Shown: one piece after another, positions 7,875 through 15,709 of the stretch
Position numbering within the stretch: the stretch's first letter is position 1
Layout: every line of letters begins with the position of its first letter
Source: Nonomuraea cavernae
GTDB taxonomy: Bacteria; Actinomycetota; Actinomycetes; Streptosporangiales; Streptosporangiaceae
Length of the DNA: 48,466 nucleotides
Assembly: GCF_014646355.1 (NCBI RefSeq)
Contig: NZ_BMNH01000008.1
Span: forward strand, 630-49,095
Reading direction: 5' to 3'
Translations under genes and position numbers: made by a program
The notes under the pieces: model-generated
What the model was told of the DNA's origin: nothing
The model's database searches: none
Seen by the model: the letters and a program-made list of their open reading frames with translations, nothing else

Positions 7875-8837
7875 ATGATCCTCGTCTTGACCTCTGACGG
7901 AGATGAGCACGCCGACCGGGTCGTGAAACCGCTCATGGCCGCGGGCGCGGACGTCGTCGTCTTCGATCCCGCCTCCTTCCCGACCGCAGCCACCCTTGAG
8001 ATCAGCCACTCCGGCGACGGCTCGACCCGCCGGGTGCTCGGCCGCGACGGCCGCCGCATCGTGCTCGACGAGCTGACCGCGCTCTGGTACCGCCGGCCGC
8101 TCGACCCGGTCGTCGATCCGCGGGTCACCGCCCCTGACCACGTGGCGGAGGAGTGCCGCCTGATGACCGAGGGCCTCTGGGACAGCCTCGGCTGCCTCAC
8201 GGTCCCCGCTTCGCGACCGGTCATCGACCGCGCGGCGCGCAAGCCGTACCAGCTGGAGCTGGCCGGGCGACTGGGCTTCGAGCTGCCCGCGACGCTGATC
8301 ACGAACGATCCGGAGAGCTTTCTCGACTTCTACGACCGGCACGAGGGCCGCGTGATCACCAAGCCCGTGCACGGCAACCGGCTTGAGGCGGACGGCGAAC
8401 GGTTCGGCCGGTTCGCGGCCCCCGTCACCCCCATGGACGTCGCGTACGCGGACGCCCTGCGTCTCTGCCCGGTCATCATCCAGGCGTACGTGCCCAAGCA
8501 CGTCGAGATCCGGGTGACCGTGGTCGGGGGCACGATCTTCGCCGCGGAGATCCATTCCCAGGTGAGCAACCACACGAGGTACGACTGGCGGCACTACGAC
8601 CCGGGCGCGACGCCCATCCGGCCGCACGAGCTGCCCGCCGAGATCTCGCGACGCTGCCTGGAGCTGGTCGAACGTCTCGGGCTGGCCTACGGCGCGATCG
8701 ACCTGATCCGCACGCCGGACGGCCGCCACGTCTTCCTGGAGATCAATCCGAACGGCCAGTTCCTCTGGATCGAGGACGCGGCCGGGCTGCCCGTCAGCGC
8801 GGCCGTCGGCGAGCTGCTCATGCGCGGAGGCACGTGA
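7875..8837 (+). CDS. Graspetide-type ATP-grasp peptide ligase (MvdC/MvdD-like)
   Basis: A 320-aa ligase. The family activates a side-chain carboxylate of the precursor with ATP and joins it to a Ser/Thr hydroxyl or Lys amine, giving omega-ester or omega-amide rings. Visible features: N-terminal pre-ATP-grasp region with LWYRRPLDP, the ATP-lid region VITKPVHGN near residue 158, and the metal-binding C-terminal signature FLEINPNGQFLWIEDAAGLP, which is characteristic of this subgroup. Length fits the family. The start follows CCGGAGCC. It ends in a TGATG overlap with the next gene, so the two are translationally coupled. Its only plausible substrate in the window is the 49-aa peptide just upstream. 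Confidence 0.9.
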   Translation: MILVLTSDGDEHADRVVKPLMAAGADVVVFDPASFPTAATLEISHSGDGSTRRVLGRDGRRIVLDELTALWYRRPLDPVVDPRVTAPDHVAEECRLMTEGLWDSLGCLTVPASRPVIDRAARKPYQLELAGRLGFELPATLITNDPESFLDFYDRHEGRVITKPVHGNRLEADGERFGRFAAPVTPMDVAYADALRLCPVIIQAYVPKHVEIRVTVVGGTIFAAEIHSQVSNHTRYDWRHYDPGATPIRPHELPAEISRRCLELVERLGLAYGAIDLIRTPDGRHVFLEINPNGQFLWIEDAAGLPVSAAVGELLMRGGT

Positions 8838-9838
8838 TGGCGGACGGGCGAATGCTCGCCGAGGCGGTCGGCCTGCTCAGCGCCGGTGCGGCCGAGCGAG
8901 ACCTGGCCGCGTTCAGGGCGGACCACCCGGCGGCACGGGTGCGATTGATCAGGCAGCGCGAGGAGTACGACGGATCGCTCCACCACGCCCTGCTCATCAA
9001 GGACGGGGACGGCGCCACGATCTCCCTCTCGTGGTGTCCCGACCGGGCGCTGCCCTGGCCGCTGCGTGGCGTGCACCGCGCCGGAGAGCATCTGCTGCTC
9101 CGGGTGAACGGGGTCGAAACGCCGGTGGCCAGGGCGATCGCCTGCCTGGACTTCATCTGGGACGAGTCCCGGCTGGCCGACCGCCTCATCACCGACAGCC
9201 TGGTGCGCGAGCTGCTGGAGGAGGCGCCGGAACCGCTCACCGACGCCGAGCTGCAGGCGGCGACGGACGCCTTCCGCCGGGCGCGGGGACTGCTGACCGC
9301 GGGCGCGGTCCGGGAGTGGATGGATCGCAACCACCTCTCCCACCCTGAGCTGGAGGAGCTGGTCGCCGTCGAGGCGTCCGTGGCCCGGCTCCGCTCGCGG
9401 GTGGCCGGCGGGCAGGTCGAGGAGTGGCTCGCCGAGCACGGTCACGAACTCGACGTCGCCCGCGTCGCGCGGGTCGAGTTCGCCGCCGGGGCGGGGCCGC
9501 GCGTGCCCGACGCCGACGGGTTCCTCGACGCCGCCGAACGGGCGTTCGCCGACGGTACGGCCCGGCCGGGCGACGTGTTCGCCACCCTGCGCAGGGGAGA
9601 GCTGGATCAGGAGACGGCCGACCAGGTGTTCGGGGCCACACCGGGGACGGTCGTCGGGCCCTTCCCGACAGAGCGCGGTCACCTGCTGATCAAGGTGCTG
9701 GCCGTGGAACCGGCCGTTCTCGACGCCACCGTCCGAGACCTCGCCGAACGCCGGATCTTCGCCGACTGGCTCGAACGGCGCCGGAGCACGGCCAAGATCG
9801 AGTGGTTCTGGGGAACCGCCGACCGGACCGGCGGGTGA
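8837..9838 (+). CDS. PpiC-related peptide maturation protein
   Basis: A 333-aa cytosolic protein (an overlapping GTG three bases earlier is also possible; the GCGGAGG site fits the ATG). The C-terminal half, from about residue 215, reads like a parvulin/PpiC domain: a helical SurA-like segment followed by F-A-x-G-x-A-R-P-G-D-V-F and a VVGPFPTERGHLLIKVL stretch typical of parvulin strands. The N-terminal half is unassigned. PpiC-related proteins are known as accessory maturases in peptide clusters, and I recall a family named putative peptide maturation system protein that fits. It may bind the leader or fold the substrate. It overlaps the ATP-grasp gene by one base and the next gene by four. 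Confidence 0.7.
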   Translation: MADGRMLAEAVGLLSAGAAERDLAAFRADHPAARVRLIRQREEYDGSLHHALLIKDGDGATISLSWCPDRALPWPLRGVHRAGEHLLLRVNGVETPVARAIACLDFIWDESRLADRLITDSLVRELLEEAPEPLTDAELQAATDAFRRARGLLTAGAVREWMDRNHLSHPELEELVAVEASVARLRSRVAGGQVEEWLAEHGHELDVARVARVEFAAGAGPRVPDADGFLDAAERAFADGTARPGDVFATLRRGELDQETADQVFGATPGTVVGPFPTERGHLLIKVLAVEPAVLDATVRDLAERRIFADWLERRRSTAKIEWFWGTADRTGG

Positions 9839-10023
9839 ACCCGCTTCCGTACCGGGAGAAGGCGGTTCACCACCACATCGCCTCCCGGCGGCGCGTCGAA
9901 CGGCCGTACCAGATCTCCAGGAGACTCCTGATCGGCCTGTGGGTCTACGCCGGACTGCTCGGGCTGTCCATGGCGGGCGTGCTGCTGGTCGGCATCCTGC
10001 CGGCCCTCGGGGCGGGACGATGA
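9835..10023 (+). CDS. 62-aa membrane stub resembling the N-terminus of an HlyD-type export adaptor
   Basis: The GTG start overlaps the stop of the maturase (GTGA) and its own stop overlaps the ABC-exporter start (ATGA), so it is a genuine member of the operon. Residues 1-28 are basic and polar (N-P-L-P-Y-R-E-K-A-V opening); residues 30-57 form one hydrophobic helix. The opening resembles the F-R-x-x-A-L-x-x-x-x-S stretch that precedes the membrane anchor of HlyD-like adaptors in NHLP-type exporters, but the coiled-coil and barrel domains are missing entirely. It may be a minimal adaptor for an exporter that has no outer membrane to span. Family assignment is inference. Confidence 0.75.
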   Translation: MNPLPYREKAVHHHIASRRRVERPYQISRRLLIGLWVYAGLLGLSMAGVLLVGILPALGAGR

Positions 10024-12152
10024 GGCGCGGGCGGGTGCCGGTCATCAGGCAGAGCACCATGGCCGACTGCGGCGCGGCCTGCCTGGCGATGGTCCTCGGG
10101 CACCACGGACGACGCGTGACCGTGCGCGAGGTCGGCGAGCACCTCCAGGTGTCGCGGGACGGGCTGAACGCGTTCGCGATCGCCGAGGCCGCCAAGTCGT
10201 ACGGCCTGCGCGTCAAGGCGCTCTCGCTCGCCCCCGCGCAGCTCGGCGCGGTGCCCGGCCCCTTCGTCGTGCACTGGGAGTTCAACCACTTCCTCGTCGT
10301 CGAGCGCTGGCGTCCGGACGTCGTCGAGGTCGTCGATCCCGCCTCCGGGCGGCGCAGGCTCACGGCGGAGGAGTTCGACGTCGGGTTCACCGGGGTCGTC
10401 CTGGCCTTCGAGCCCGGCCCCGACTTCAGAGTCGAGGGCCCGAGGCGCGGCCCGTGGCGCCGGGACCTGGTCCGCGCTCTCCTGACGCGCCACCGCGGCC
10501 TGATGCTCCAGGCGGTGCTCGCGTCCCTGCTGCTGCAGGGGCTCGGCCTCGTCCTGCCGTTGCTGTCCGGGCTCGTCATCGACGAGATCCTGCCCGGCGA
10601 GGACCGCTATCTGCTGCGGATCCTCCTCGTGGGCCTCGGCTTCGTGGTGCTCACCCAGGCGATCCTCAGCTACCTCCGTACGGCCGTGCTGCTCATGTTG
10701 CGGGCGCGGGCGGACACCGAGTTCACGGCGGGGGTGGTCGGACACCTGTTCGCGCTGCCCTACCGGTTCTTCACCCTCAGGGGTACGAGTGACCTGGTCA
10801 TGAGCACACAGAGCGCGGCCAGCCTACGTGCCATGCTGTCCGGCCAGGTGCTCTCCGCGCTGCTCGACGGCCCGCTCGCCGTGGTCCTCATGACCCTCGT
10901 TCTGGTGGGCGATCCCGTGCTCGGCGGCTGCCTGGCGGCCGTGGCGGCCGTACAGGTCGTGATGCTGCTGGCGACCCGCAGACGGATCACGGACCTCACC
11001 GGGCGCGGGCTGACCGCCGCGGCCACGACCCAGGGCAGGCTCATCGAGTCCATCGGGGGCATCGAGACGATCAAGGCGTCCAGCGCCGAGTGGCGGGCCA
11101 TGGAACGGTGGTCGGGGATGTTCACCGCCCAGATGAACACCGACCTGCGCCTGGGCCTGACCCGCGGCGTCCTGGACGCGGTCCTTTCCGGGGTCAGGAT
11201 TCTCGGCCCCGCGCTGCTGCTCCTCGTGGGCGCGTCACGGGTGCTCGACGGTGAGCTGAGCCTGGGCACGATGATCGCGCTCAACGCGCTGGCCGTGTCC
11301 ACGCTCACTCCGCTGACCTCGCTCCTGACCAGCCTGCAGGAGCTCCAGGAGGCCGGCGCGCACTTCGAGAGGCTGGCCGACATCGTCGAGGCCGAGCCCG
11401 AGCGGAAAGGCGGGCAGAGACCGCGCCTGCGCGGCGAGGTCGTGCTGCGGAACGTCGGATTCCGCTTCGACCCGCGCTCCCCGTGGACGCTCAGGAACGT
11501 GTCCCTCGCCGTGGGCCCCGGCCAGAAGCTGGCGCTGGTGGGAAGCTCGGGGTCGGGCAAGAGCACGCTGGGACGGATCCTGCTGGGCCTCTACCAGCCG
11601 GTCGAGGGCGAGATCCGGTACGACGGGACACCCGCGAGCGACGTCGACGTGAGCTGGCTGCGCAGCCGCTTCGGCGTGGTCACCCAGGATCCGCACCTCT
11701 TCACCGGGACCATCAGGGACAACATCGGCCTGGCCGTTCCCGACGCCTCGCTGGAGCGGGTCGTGGCGGCGGCCAGACTGGCCTGCGTGCACGACGACAT
11801 CATGGCCATGCCGATGGGCTACGAGACGCTGCTCACCGAGGGCAGCGGCCTGTCCGGCGGCCAGCGGCAACGGATCGCGCTCGCCCGGGCGCTGCTGCCC
11901 CAGCCCCGGGTCCTCCTGCTCGACGAGGCGACGAGCCATCTCGACACCGCCACCGAGGCGGCGATCGAGCAGAACCTCGCCTGGCTGACCCAGACCCGCA
12001 TCGTGATCGCGCACCGGCTGAGCACCGTGCGCGACGCCGACCAGATCCTCGTCATCGAGGCGGGCCGCGTCGTCGAGCACGGCACTCACGACGAGCTGAT
12101 GAGGTACGGCGGCCGGTACGCCGCCCTGAGCGAGCACCAGTCCATCCGTTAG
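10020..12152 (+). CDS. Peptidase-containing ABC exporter (C39 peptidase, membrane domain, ATPase)
   Basis: A 710-aa PCAT. It cuts the leader after the double glycine and exports the core. Residues 1-130 form a C39 peptidase with catalytic Cys17 (MADCGAACLAM), His90 (FNHFLVV) and Asp106 (VVDPASG). Residues about 160-440 form a six-helix membrane domain. The ATPase follows, with Walker A at about 507-515 (VGSSGSGKST), signature LSGGQRQRIALARA, Walker B VLLLDEATSHLD and the H-loop VIAHRLST. All catalytic residues are present. The start is the ATG overlapping the stub gene stop, not the upstream in-frame ATG at 9939. It closes the RiPP operon; about 100 non-coding bases follow. Confidence 0.95.
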   Translation: MRRGRVPVIRQSTMADCGAACLAMVLGHHGRRVTVREVGEHLQVSRDGLNAFAIAEAAKSYGLRVKALSLAPAQLGAVPGPFVVHWEFNHFLVVERWRPDVVEVVDPASGRRRLTAEEFDVGFTGVVLAFEPGPDFRVEGPRRGPWRRDLVRALLTRHRGLMLQAVLASLLLQGLGLVLPLLSGLVIDEILPGEDRYLLRILLVGLGFVVLTQAILSYLRTAVLLMLRARADTEFTAGVVGHLFALPYRFFTLRGTSDLVMSTQSAASLRAMLSGQVLSALLDGPLAVVLMTLVLVGDPVLGGCLAAVAAVQVVMLLATRRRITDLTGRGLTAAATTQGRLIESIGGIETIKASSAEWRAMERWSGMFTAQMNTDLRLGLTRGVLDAVLSGVRILGPALLLLVGASRVLDGELSLGTMIALNALAVSTLTPLTSLLTSLQELQEAGAHFERLADIVEAEPERKGGQRPRLRGEVVLRNVGFRFDPRSPWTLRNVSLAVGPGQKLALVGSSGSGKSTLGRILLGLYQPVEGEIRYDGTPASDVDVSWLRSRFGVVTQDPHLFTGTIRDNIGLAVPDASLERVVAAARLACVHDDIMAMPMGYETLLTEGSGLSGGQRQRIALARALLPQPRVLLLDEATSHLDTATEAAIEQNLAWLTQTRIVIAHRLSTVRDADQILVIEAGRVVEHGTHDELMRYGGRYAALSEHQSIR

Positions 12153-12251
12153 CCGGGCCGTCCGCCGCCGACCACGACCTCGGCGCGTTCGCTCGACGGG
12201 AGGCGATCACGACCGGGTGAGTTCTGGACACGTGGGGACGGCGGGCCCACA

Positions 12252-13196
12252 GTGAGAATGCGGACTTACCGGGACCTGTCAGGGCGGGAGGTACACGTGC
12301 CGGCTCCCCCAGGTACTGTCCAGGAGCGCCAGAACCGGCCCCACATGCACGACCTCCTGCGCGCCGCCCGCCTCTGCCACCTCCGCGCGCAGCGCATCGA
12401 TGGGCTGCGCCTGTCCGTCTCAGCGCTCCTCGGGCTGCTGGGGCTCATCGGTGCCGTGGCTCCCGCGACGGCCACGCCGATCGCGGTGGGCGGCGCGTTG
12501 TGGGCGATCGCGTACGCGGCCGGACTCGGCACCGCCGGCCGGGGGGCCCTGCGACGGGCGGCGCTGCTGCAGGAGATGTTCGACGTCGAGGTGTTCGAGC
12601 TGCCGTGGAACGACGTGGCGGCGGGCAAGCGGATCCCGATCCACGAGGTCCACGCCCTGGCCCAACGCTCCAAGCTGTCCGACGAGGCGGTGCGTGACTA
12701 CTACGTCACGGTGGGGCTGCCCCGGCCGTTCGACGTGCTGGGCTGCCAGGCGCAGAATCTCAGCTGGGCGGCCAGGATCCGCCGTCGCTTCGCCCGCGTC
12801 CTGCTGACGGCGGTCGGCGTGTGGAGCGTGACGGGGTTGGCGGTCGGCTGGGCGGTCGGCCTCACCGTCGGTGAGCTTCTGCTCCGCTGGTACGTGCCGT
12901 CGATCGGGGCGTTGCTGATGGCCTTGGACACCTACCGGGCGCAACGTGACACAGCCACCGAACGCGACCGGGTGGCCGACCTGCTCGACGACCGGACCAA
13001 CTCGCCGGGGCAGGCCGCCGACCTGCTCGTCCTGGCGCGACAGGTCCAGGACGTCGTGCTGCACGCCCGGCAGACGCATGTGCGGGTGCCGGAGGTCTTC
13101 TCTCGGTGGTCCCAGGCGAAGGACCGGGCGGACTACGAGGCGGCGCAGCAAGATCTGGCTGCCCGGGTCCGGAACGGGGGGAGGCCACGACCATGA
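12252..13196 (+). CDS. S-4TM family putative pore-forming effector
   Basis: A 314-aa membrane protein. It matches the SMODS-associated 4-TM (S-4TM) effector pattern: a short polar start, an R-x-x-x-A-x-R-I-D segment, a first hydrophobic pair (about residues 52-68 and 76-92), the central soluble signature VEVFELPWND...IPIHEV, then PFDVLGCQAQNLSWAARIRRRF, and a second hydrophobic pair (about 182-200 and 205-228). A charged C-terminal tail follows. S-4TM proteins are known mainly as predicted membrane effectors of nucleotide-second-messenger (CBASS-type) and related conflict systems. No CD-NTase, SAVED or CARF protein is nearby. Translation of the next gene is coupled by ATGA. A second start (ATG, 12258) is equally possible. 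Confidence 0.8.
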   Translation: MRMRTYRDLSGREVHVPAPPGTVQERQNRPHMHDLLRAARLCHLRAQRIDGLRLSVSALLGLLGLIGAVAPATATPIAVGGALWAIAYAAGLGTAGRGALRRAALLQEMFDVEVFELPWNDVAAGKRIPIHEVHALAQRSKLSDEAVRDYYVTVGLPRPFDVLGCQAQNLSWAARIRRRFARVLLTAVGVWSVTGLAVGWAVGLTVGELLLRWYVPSIGALLMALDTYRAQRDTATERDRVADLLDDRTNSPGQAADLLVLARQVQDVVLHARQTHVRVPEVFSRWSQAKDRADYEAAQQDLAARVRNGGRPRP

Positions 13197-15157
13197 ACAT
13201 GTCGGATTGCGGCATCCATCCGGCGGACCGGCCGCACATCGTCGGCTCTCTGGGCGAGAGCGCTGTCGCAGCGCTGGACGCGTGGGCCCGCGACGAGAAT
13301 TACCTTCTCGCCCTACCTCCTGAGCGCTGGGAGAAGTCCGGATTCACCGACAGCCCGCTTCTGGCTCTCTTCCTGCACGCGGCTCAGGAGGATGTCCAGC
13401 CGTCCACCATCGTCGTGGTCAAGGCGTGCGAGCAGGAGTTCGCGCACGAGCCGTCCCGGCACAAGGCCGCGTGGATCCAGCAGGACGACTTCGGCGAGAG
13501 ACATCTCGTGGGTCGCATGCTGGGCGTCCGGCGGACCGCCGGCGGTGGCGTGGTCATGGTCCAGCAGGTCGCGGGGGGCACGCTCCGCGGCATGCGCCAG
13601 ATGGCGCAGTTGGACTCCCCTGCCGAGCTCCGCGAGGTCTTCTCCGCCGTCTGCGGCAGCCTCATCCGCGAGTGGAACCGCGGGAAGATCGTCACCACCC
13701 CGAAGGTGAATCCGGCCGCATTCCTGCGGGACGAGCTCCGCTGGGCGTGGCAGGACGGCGGGAGTCTCCTGGGATGGGCCCGACGCAGCGGATTGCCACC
13801 CCATCAGACTCTGCGCTTCGCGGGCGAGAGCCCACAGGCGAACCTGCCCAATCCCCTGGCCCTGGCCGACGGCACGCTACGCGCCGCCGATGGCATCACA
13901 CTCCCATGCCTCAACGGGCTCACCCACGGGGACCTGCACACCGGTAACATCCTCGTCCCGAAGACCGCCGCGTCCAGCGCCAAGGCGACCGAATTCCGGC
14001 TGGTGGACCTGACGTCCTTCGATCCCAGCGCGCCCCTCACCCGGGATCCCGCCATGCTGGCCCTGTCCGTGATCAACGCACGGCATCCCGCCGAGGACGC
14101 GCGAGACCACCTGATCCGGGTGCTCGCCTCGGACGCCGAGTCCGCGCCAGAGGGCGACTTCCTGGGAAGGATGGCCGAGGAGCTCCGCCGGCTGTATCCG
14201 GACGCGATCGACACGTGGACGCTGCAACTTCTCCTCTCGGTGGCGGCCGCGGCGCTGCTGCACATCACCTTCGACGACGATCGGGACAAGCGGCTGTGGT
14301 TCCTCCGCCTGGCCGCGCACTGCGTGAACGCGTTCCTGAAAAGGACGGCACCAGACTGGGAGCCCCAGCCGGGATTCCTCGTCACGTCGGCACAGATGGG
14401 CATGCCCGAGCCGGCGGAGGAGCCCGAGCCTTCACCGGCCCCTCCCGCGCGATTCCCCGAGCCCTCACCTGTGCCACGGCTCCGGCTCGTCGTCCCCGAG
14501 CCGGACGAACCGTCAGCCGTGCCGTCCACGACCACTCCGTACGGTGATCTGGGCTACACGACCTTCTGCCACGAGCTCGGCGAGGACCTGAAAGGGCTGC
14601 TCCGCCGACTGCACGCGCCCCCCGCCGTCAGAAGAGCGGAAGAGCTGTGGTGGTGGCTGGCCGCGGCGGACCGGCTGGATGACCTGGTTCCACACCTGCT
14701 CGCGCTGCGACGGCAGCGCCTCGCCGACGTGCTGGAGGCGGACAGGCATCTGGGCGAGATCGTCCGCGCGGGGACGGTGGAGCGGCTCGCCGGGCAGGCG
14801 AGGGACCTCGAACGCCTGATGCACGAGGCGTCGTCGGCCGTGGACGGCTACGACCTGATCGGCCGAGTCATTCTGCCCCGGCACCTGGCCGAGGAGATCA
14901 GAACAGCCCTCGACCAGGTGCCCGCGCTTCAGGCCGACGAGAGATTCCCCTTCGACTGGCGCGTGTCGTTCAGCTCGCTCAGGAGGGACGCGACCATGCA
15001 TCTCACCCGGCTGGAGAGACTGCTGCCCGTCACTGAGCAGGCGGCGCAGGCGGCGCTGCCGCGGTTCTCCGGACTCGTGAACGGCGCCGTGGCCGCGCGG
15101 GAGGCGCTGGAGGCCCTGCGGGAGGCGATGGACCATGATCCCCCATGGTCCCCCTGA
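13193..15157 (+). CDS. Aminoglycoside-phosphotransferase/kinase-fold protein with C-terminal helical extension
   Basis: A 654-aa protein; the start follows GGGGGGAGG and overlaps the S-4TM stop by four bases. The kinase-like domain occupies about residues 40-330: a beta3-type lysine (IVVVKACEQEF, K77), the catalytic loop HGDLHTGN at 245-252, and a metal-binding aspartate in FRLVDLTSFD. A Pro/Glu-rich linker (about 400-445) leads to about 200 residues of amphipathic helix with a WWWLAAADRLDDLVPHLL segment. It resembles the kinase-like ternary-complex-associated domains described in NTP-dependent conflict systems, from memory and not checked. It probably senses a trigger or phosphorylates a partner and thereby controls the S-4TM effector; this is inference from coupling. 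Confidence 0.7.
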   Translation: MNMSDCGIHPADRPHIVGSLGESAVAALDAWARDENYLLALPPERWEKSGFTDSPLLALFLHAAQEDVQPSTIVVVKACEQEFAHEPSRHKAAWIQQDDFGERHLVGRMLGVRRTAGGGVVMVQQVAGGTLRGMRQMAQLDSPAELREVFSAVCGSLIREWNRGKIVTTPKVNPAAFLRDELRWAWQDGGSLLGWARRSGLPPHQTLRFAGESPQANLPNPLALADGTLRAADGITLPCLNGLTHGDLHTGNILVPKTAASSAKATEFRLVDLTSFDPSAPLTRDPAMLALSVINARHPAEDARDHLIRVLASDAESAPEGDFLGRMAEELRRLYPDAIDTWTLQLLLSVAAAALLHITFDDDRDKRLWFLRLAAHCVNAFLKRTAPDWEPQPGFLVTSAQMGMPEPAEEPEPSPAPPARFPEPSPVPRLRLVVPEPDEPSAVPSTTTPYGDLGYTTFCHELGEDLKGLLRRLHAPPAVRRAEELWWWLAAADRLDDLVPHLLALRRQRLADVLEADRHLGEIVRAGTVERLAGQARDLERLMHEASSAVDGYDLIGRVILPRHLAEEIRTALDQVPALQADERFPFDWRVSFSSLRRDATMHLTRLERLLPVTEQAAQAALPRFSGLVNGAVAAREALEALREAMDHDPPWSP

Positions 15158-15624
15158 CCTGGAGCCAAGCCGCCGAACTGGCGGAAACGATCTGGAACGA
15201 GGCCGAGGCGCTGGATGCGAACCTCGACGCGCGACTGATACCGGCGTCCGCCATTCTCCGCTCGCTCCTGGAACGCTGCGAGTGGCTCAAGGAGGCACTG
15301 CGAGAACGAAGGAAGATCGTACGCGGAAAACAGCAGGCGGACACGGTCAGCGGGCTGGTCACGCCGCTGCGCACGTACGCACAGCAGTTGGATCTCCTTC
15401 ACCAGCGGGTGCAGGAAATGGAGGACGAGGCAAACGGCCTGACGGTCAGGCACAAGGAGAGGATCTTCGCCCGGGCCAACAAACTGTTCAACGCGTGGCG
15501 GAGACTCGACCCGGTGCTCCGCGGCTTCGCCCAGGCGGCCAAGACCTTTGACCTCAGGGACGATCGCAGCTCGACCCGGCTGGAGGTGCACGCCGAGATT
15601 CGCCGCCGTGACCGCAGCGCCTGA
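15145..15624 (+). CDS. Helical/coiled-coil protein, third member of the S-4TM module
   Basis: A 159-aa protein overlapping the kinase-like gene by 13 bases, hence co-translated. It is almost wholly helical by composition, with heptad-like Leu/Ile spacing through the middle (LKEALRERRKIV; LDLLHQRVQEME) and a basic C-terminus. No domain is recognised. In a three-gene unit with a predicted membrane pore it could be an adaptor, inhibitor or sensor. The stop codon lies inside a short stretch nearly identical to the end of an ABC-transporter gene (see next entry), so the natural C-terminus may have been altered by that junction. Confidence 0.65.
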   Translation: MVPLTWSQAAELAETIWNEAEALDANLDARLIPASAILRSLLERCEWLKEALRERRKIVRGKQQADTVSGLVTPLRTYAQQLDLLHQRVQEMEDEANGLTVRHKERIFARANKLFNAWRRLDPVLRGFAQAAKTFDLRDDRSSTRLEVHAEIRRRDRSA

Positions 15625-15672
15625 CCCGGACCCGCGGCGTGGTCGCGCACCGGCTGAGCACCGTACGCGACC
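15621..15672 (+). pseudogene. Remnant of an ABC-transporter ATPase H-loop
   Basis: About 50 bases that are about 90% identical to bases 11985-12035, the part of the exporter ATPase encoding T-R-x-x-V-I-A-H-R-L-S-T-V-R-D. One frame here reads V-V-A-H-R-L-S-T-V-R-D. Similarity stops on both sides. It is a broken piece of a related ABC ATPase, sitting exactly at the 3' boundary of the S-4TM module, whose 5' boundary is the end of the intact exporter. Confidence 0.75.
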
Positions 15673-15709
15673 ACGATGCGGGTTCCGCCCAGGCCCTTGT
15701 CGGGACCGA

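Noticed and set aside
12252..15624. A standard CBASS operon
   Set aside because: Only the S-4TM effector type fits; there is no CD-NTase and no Cap-type ubiquitin-like or HORMA genes.
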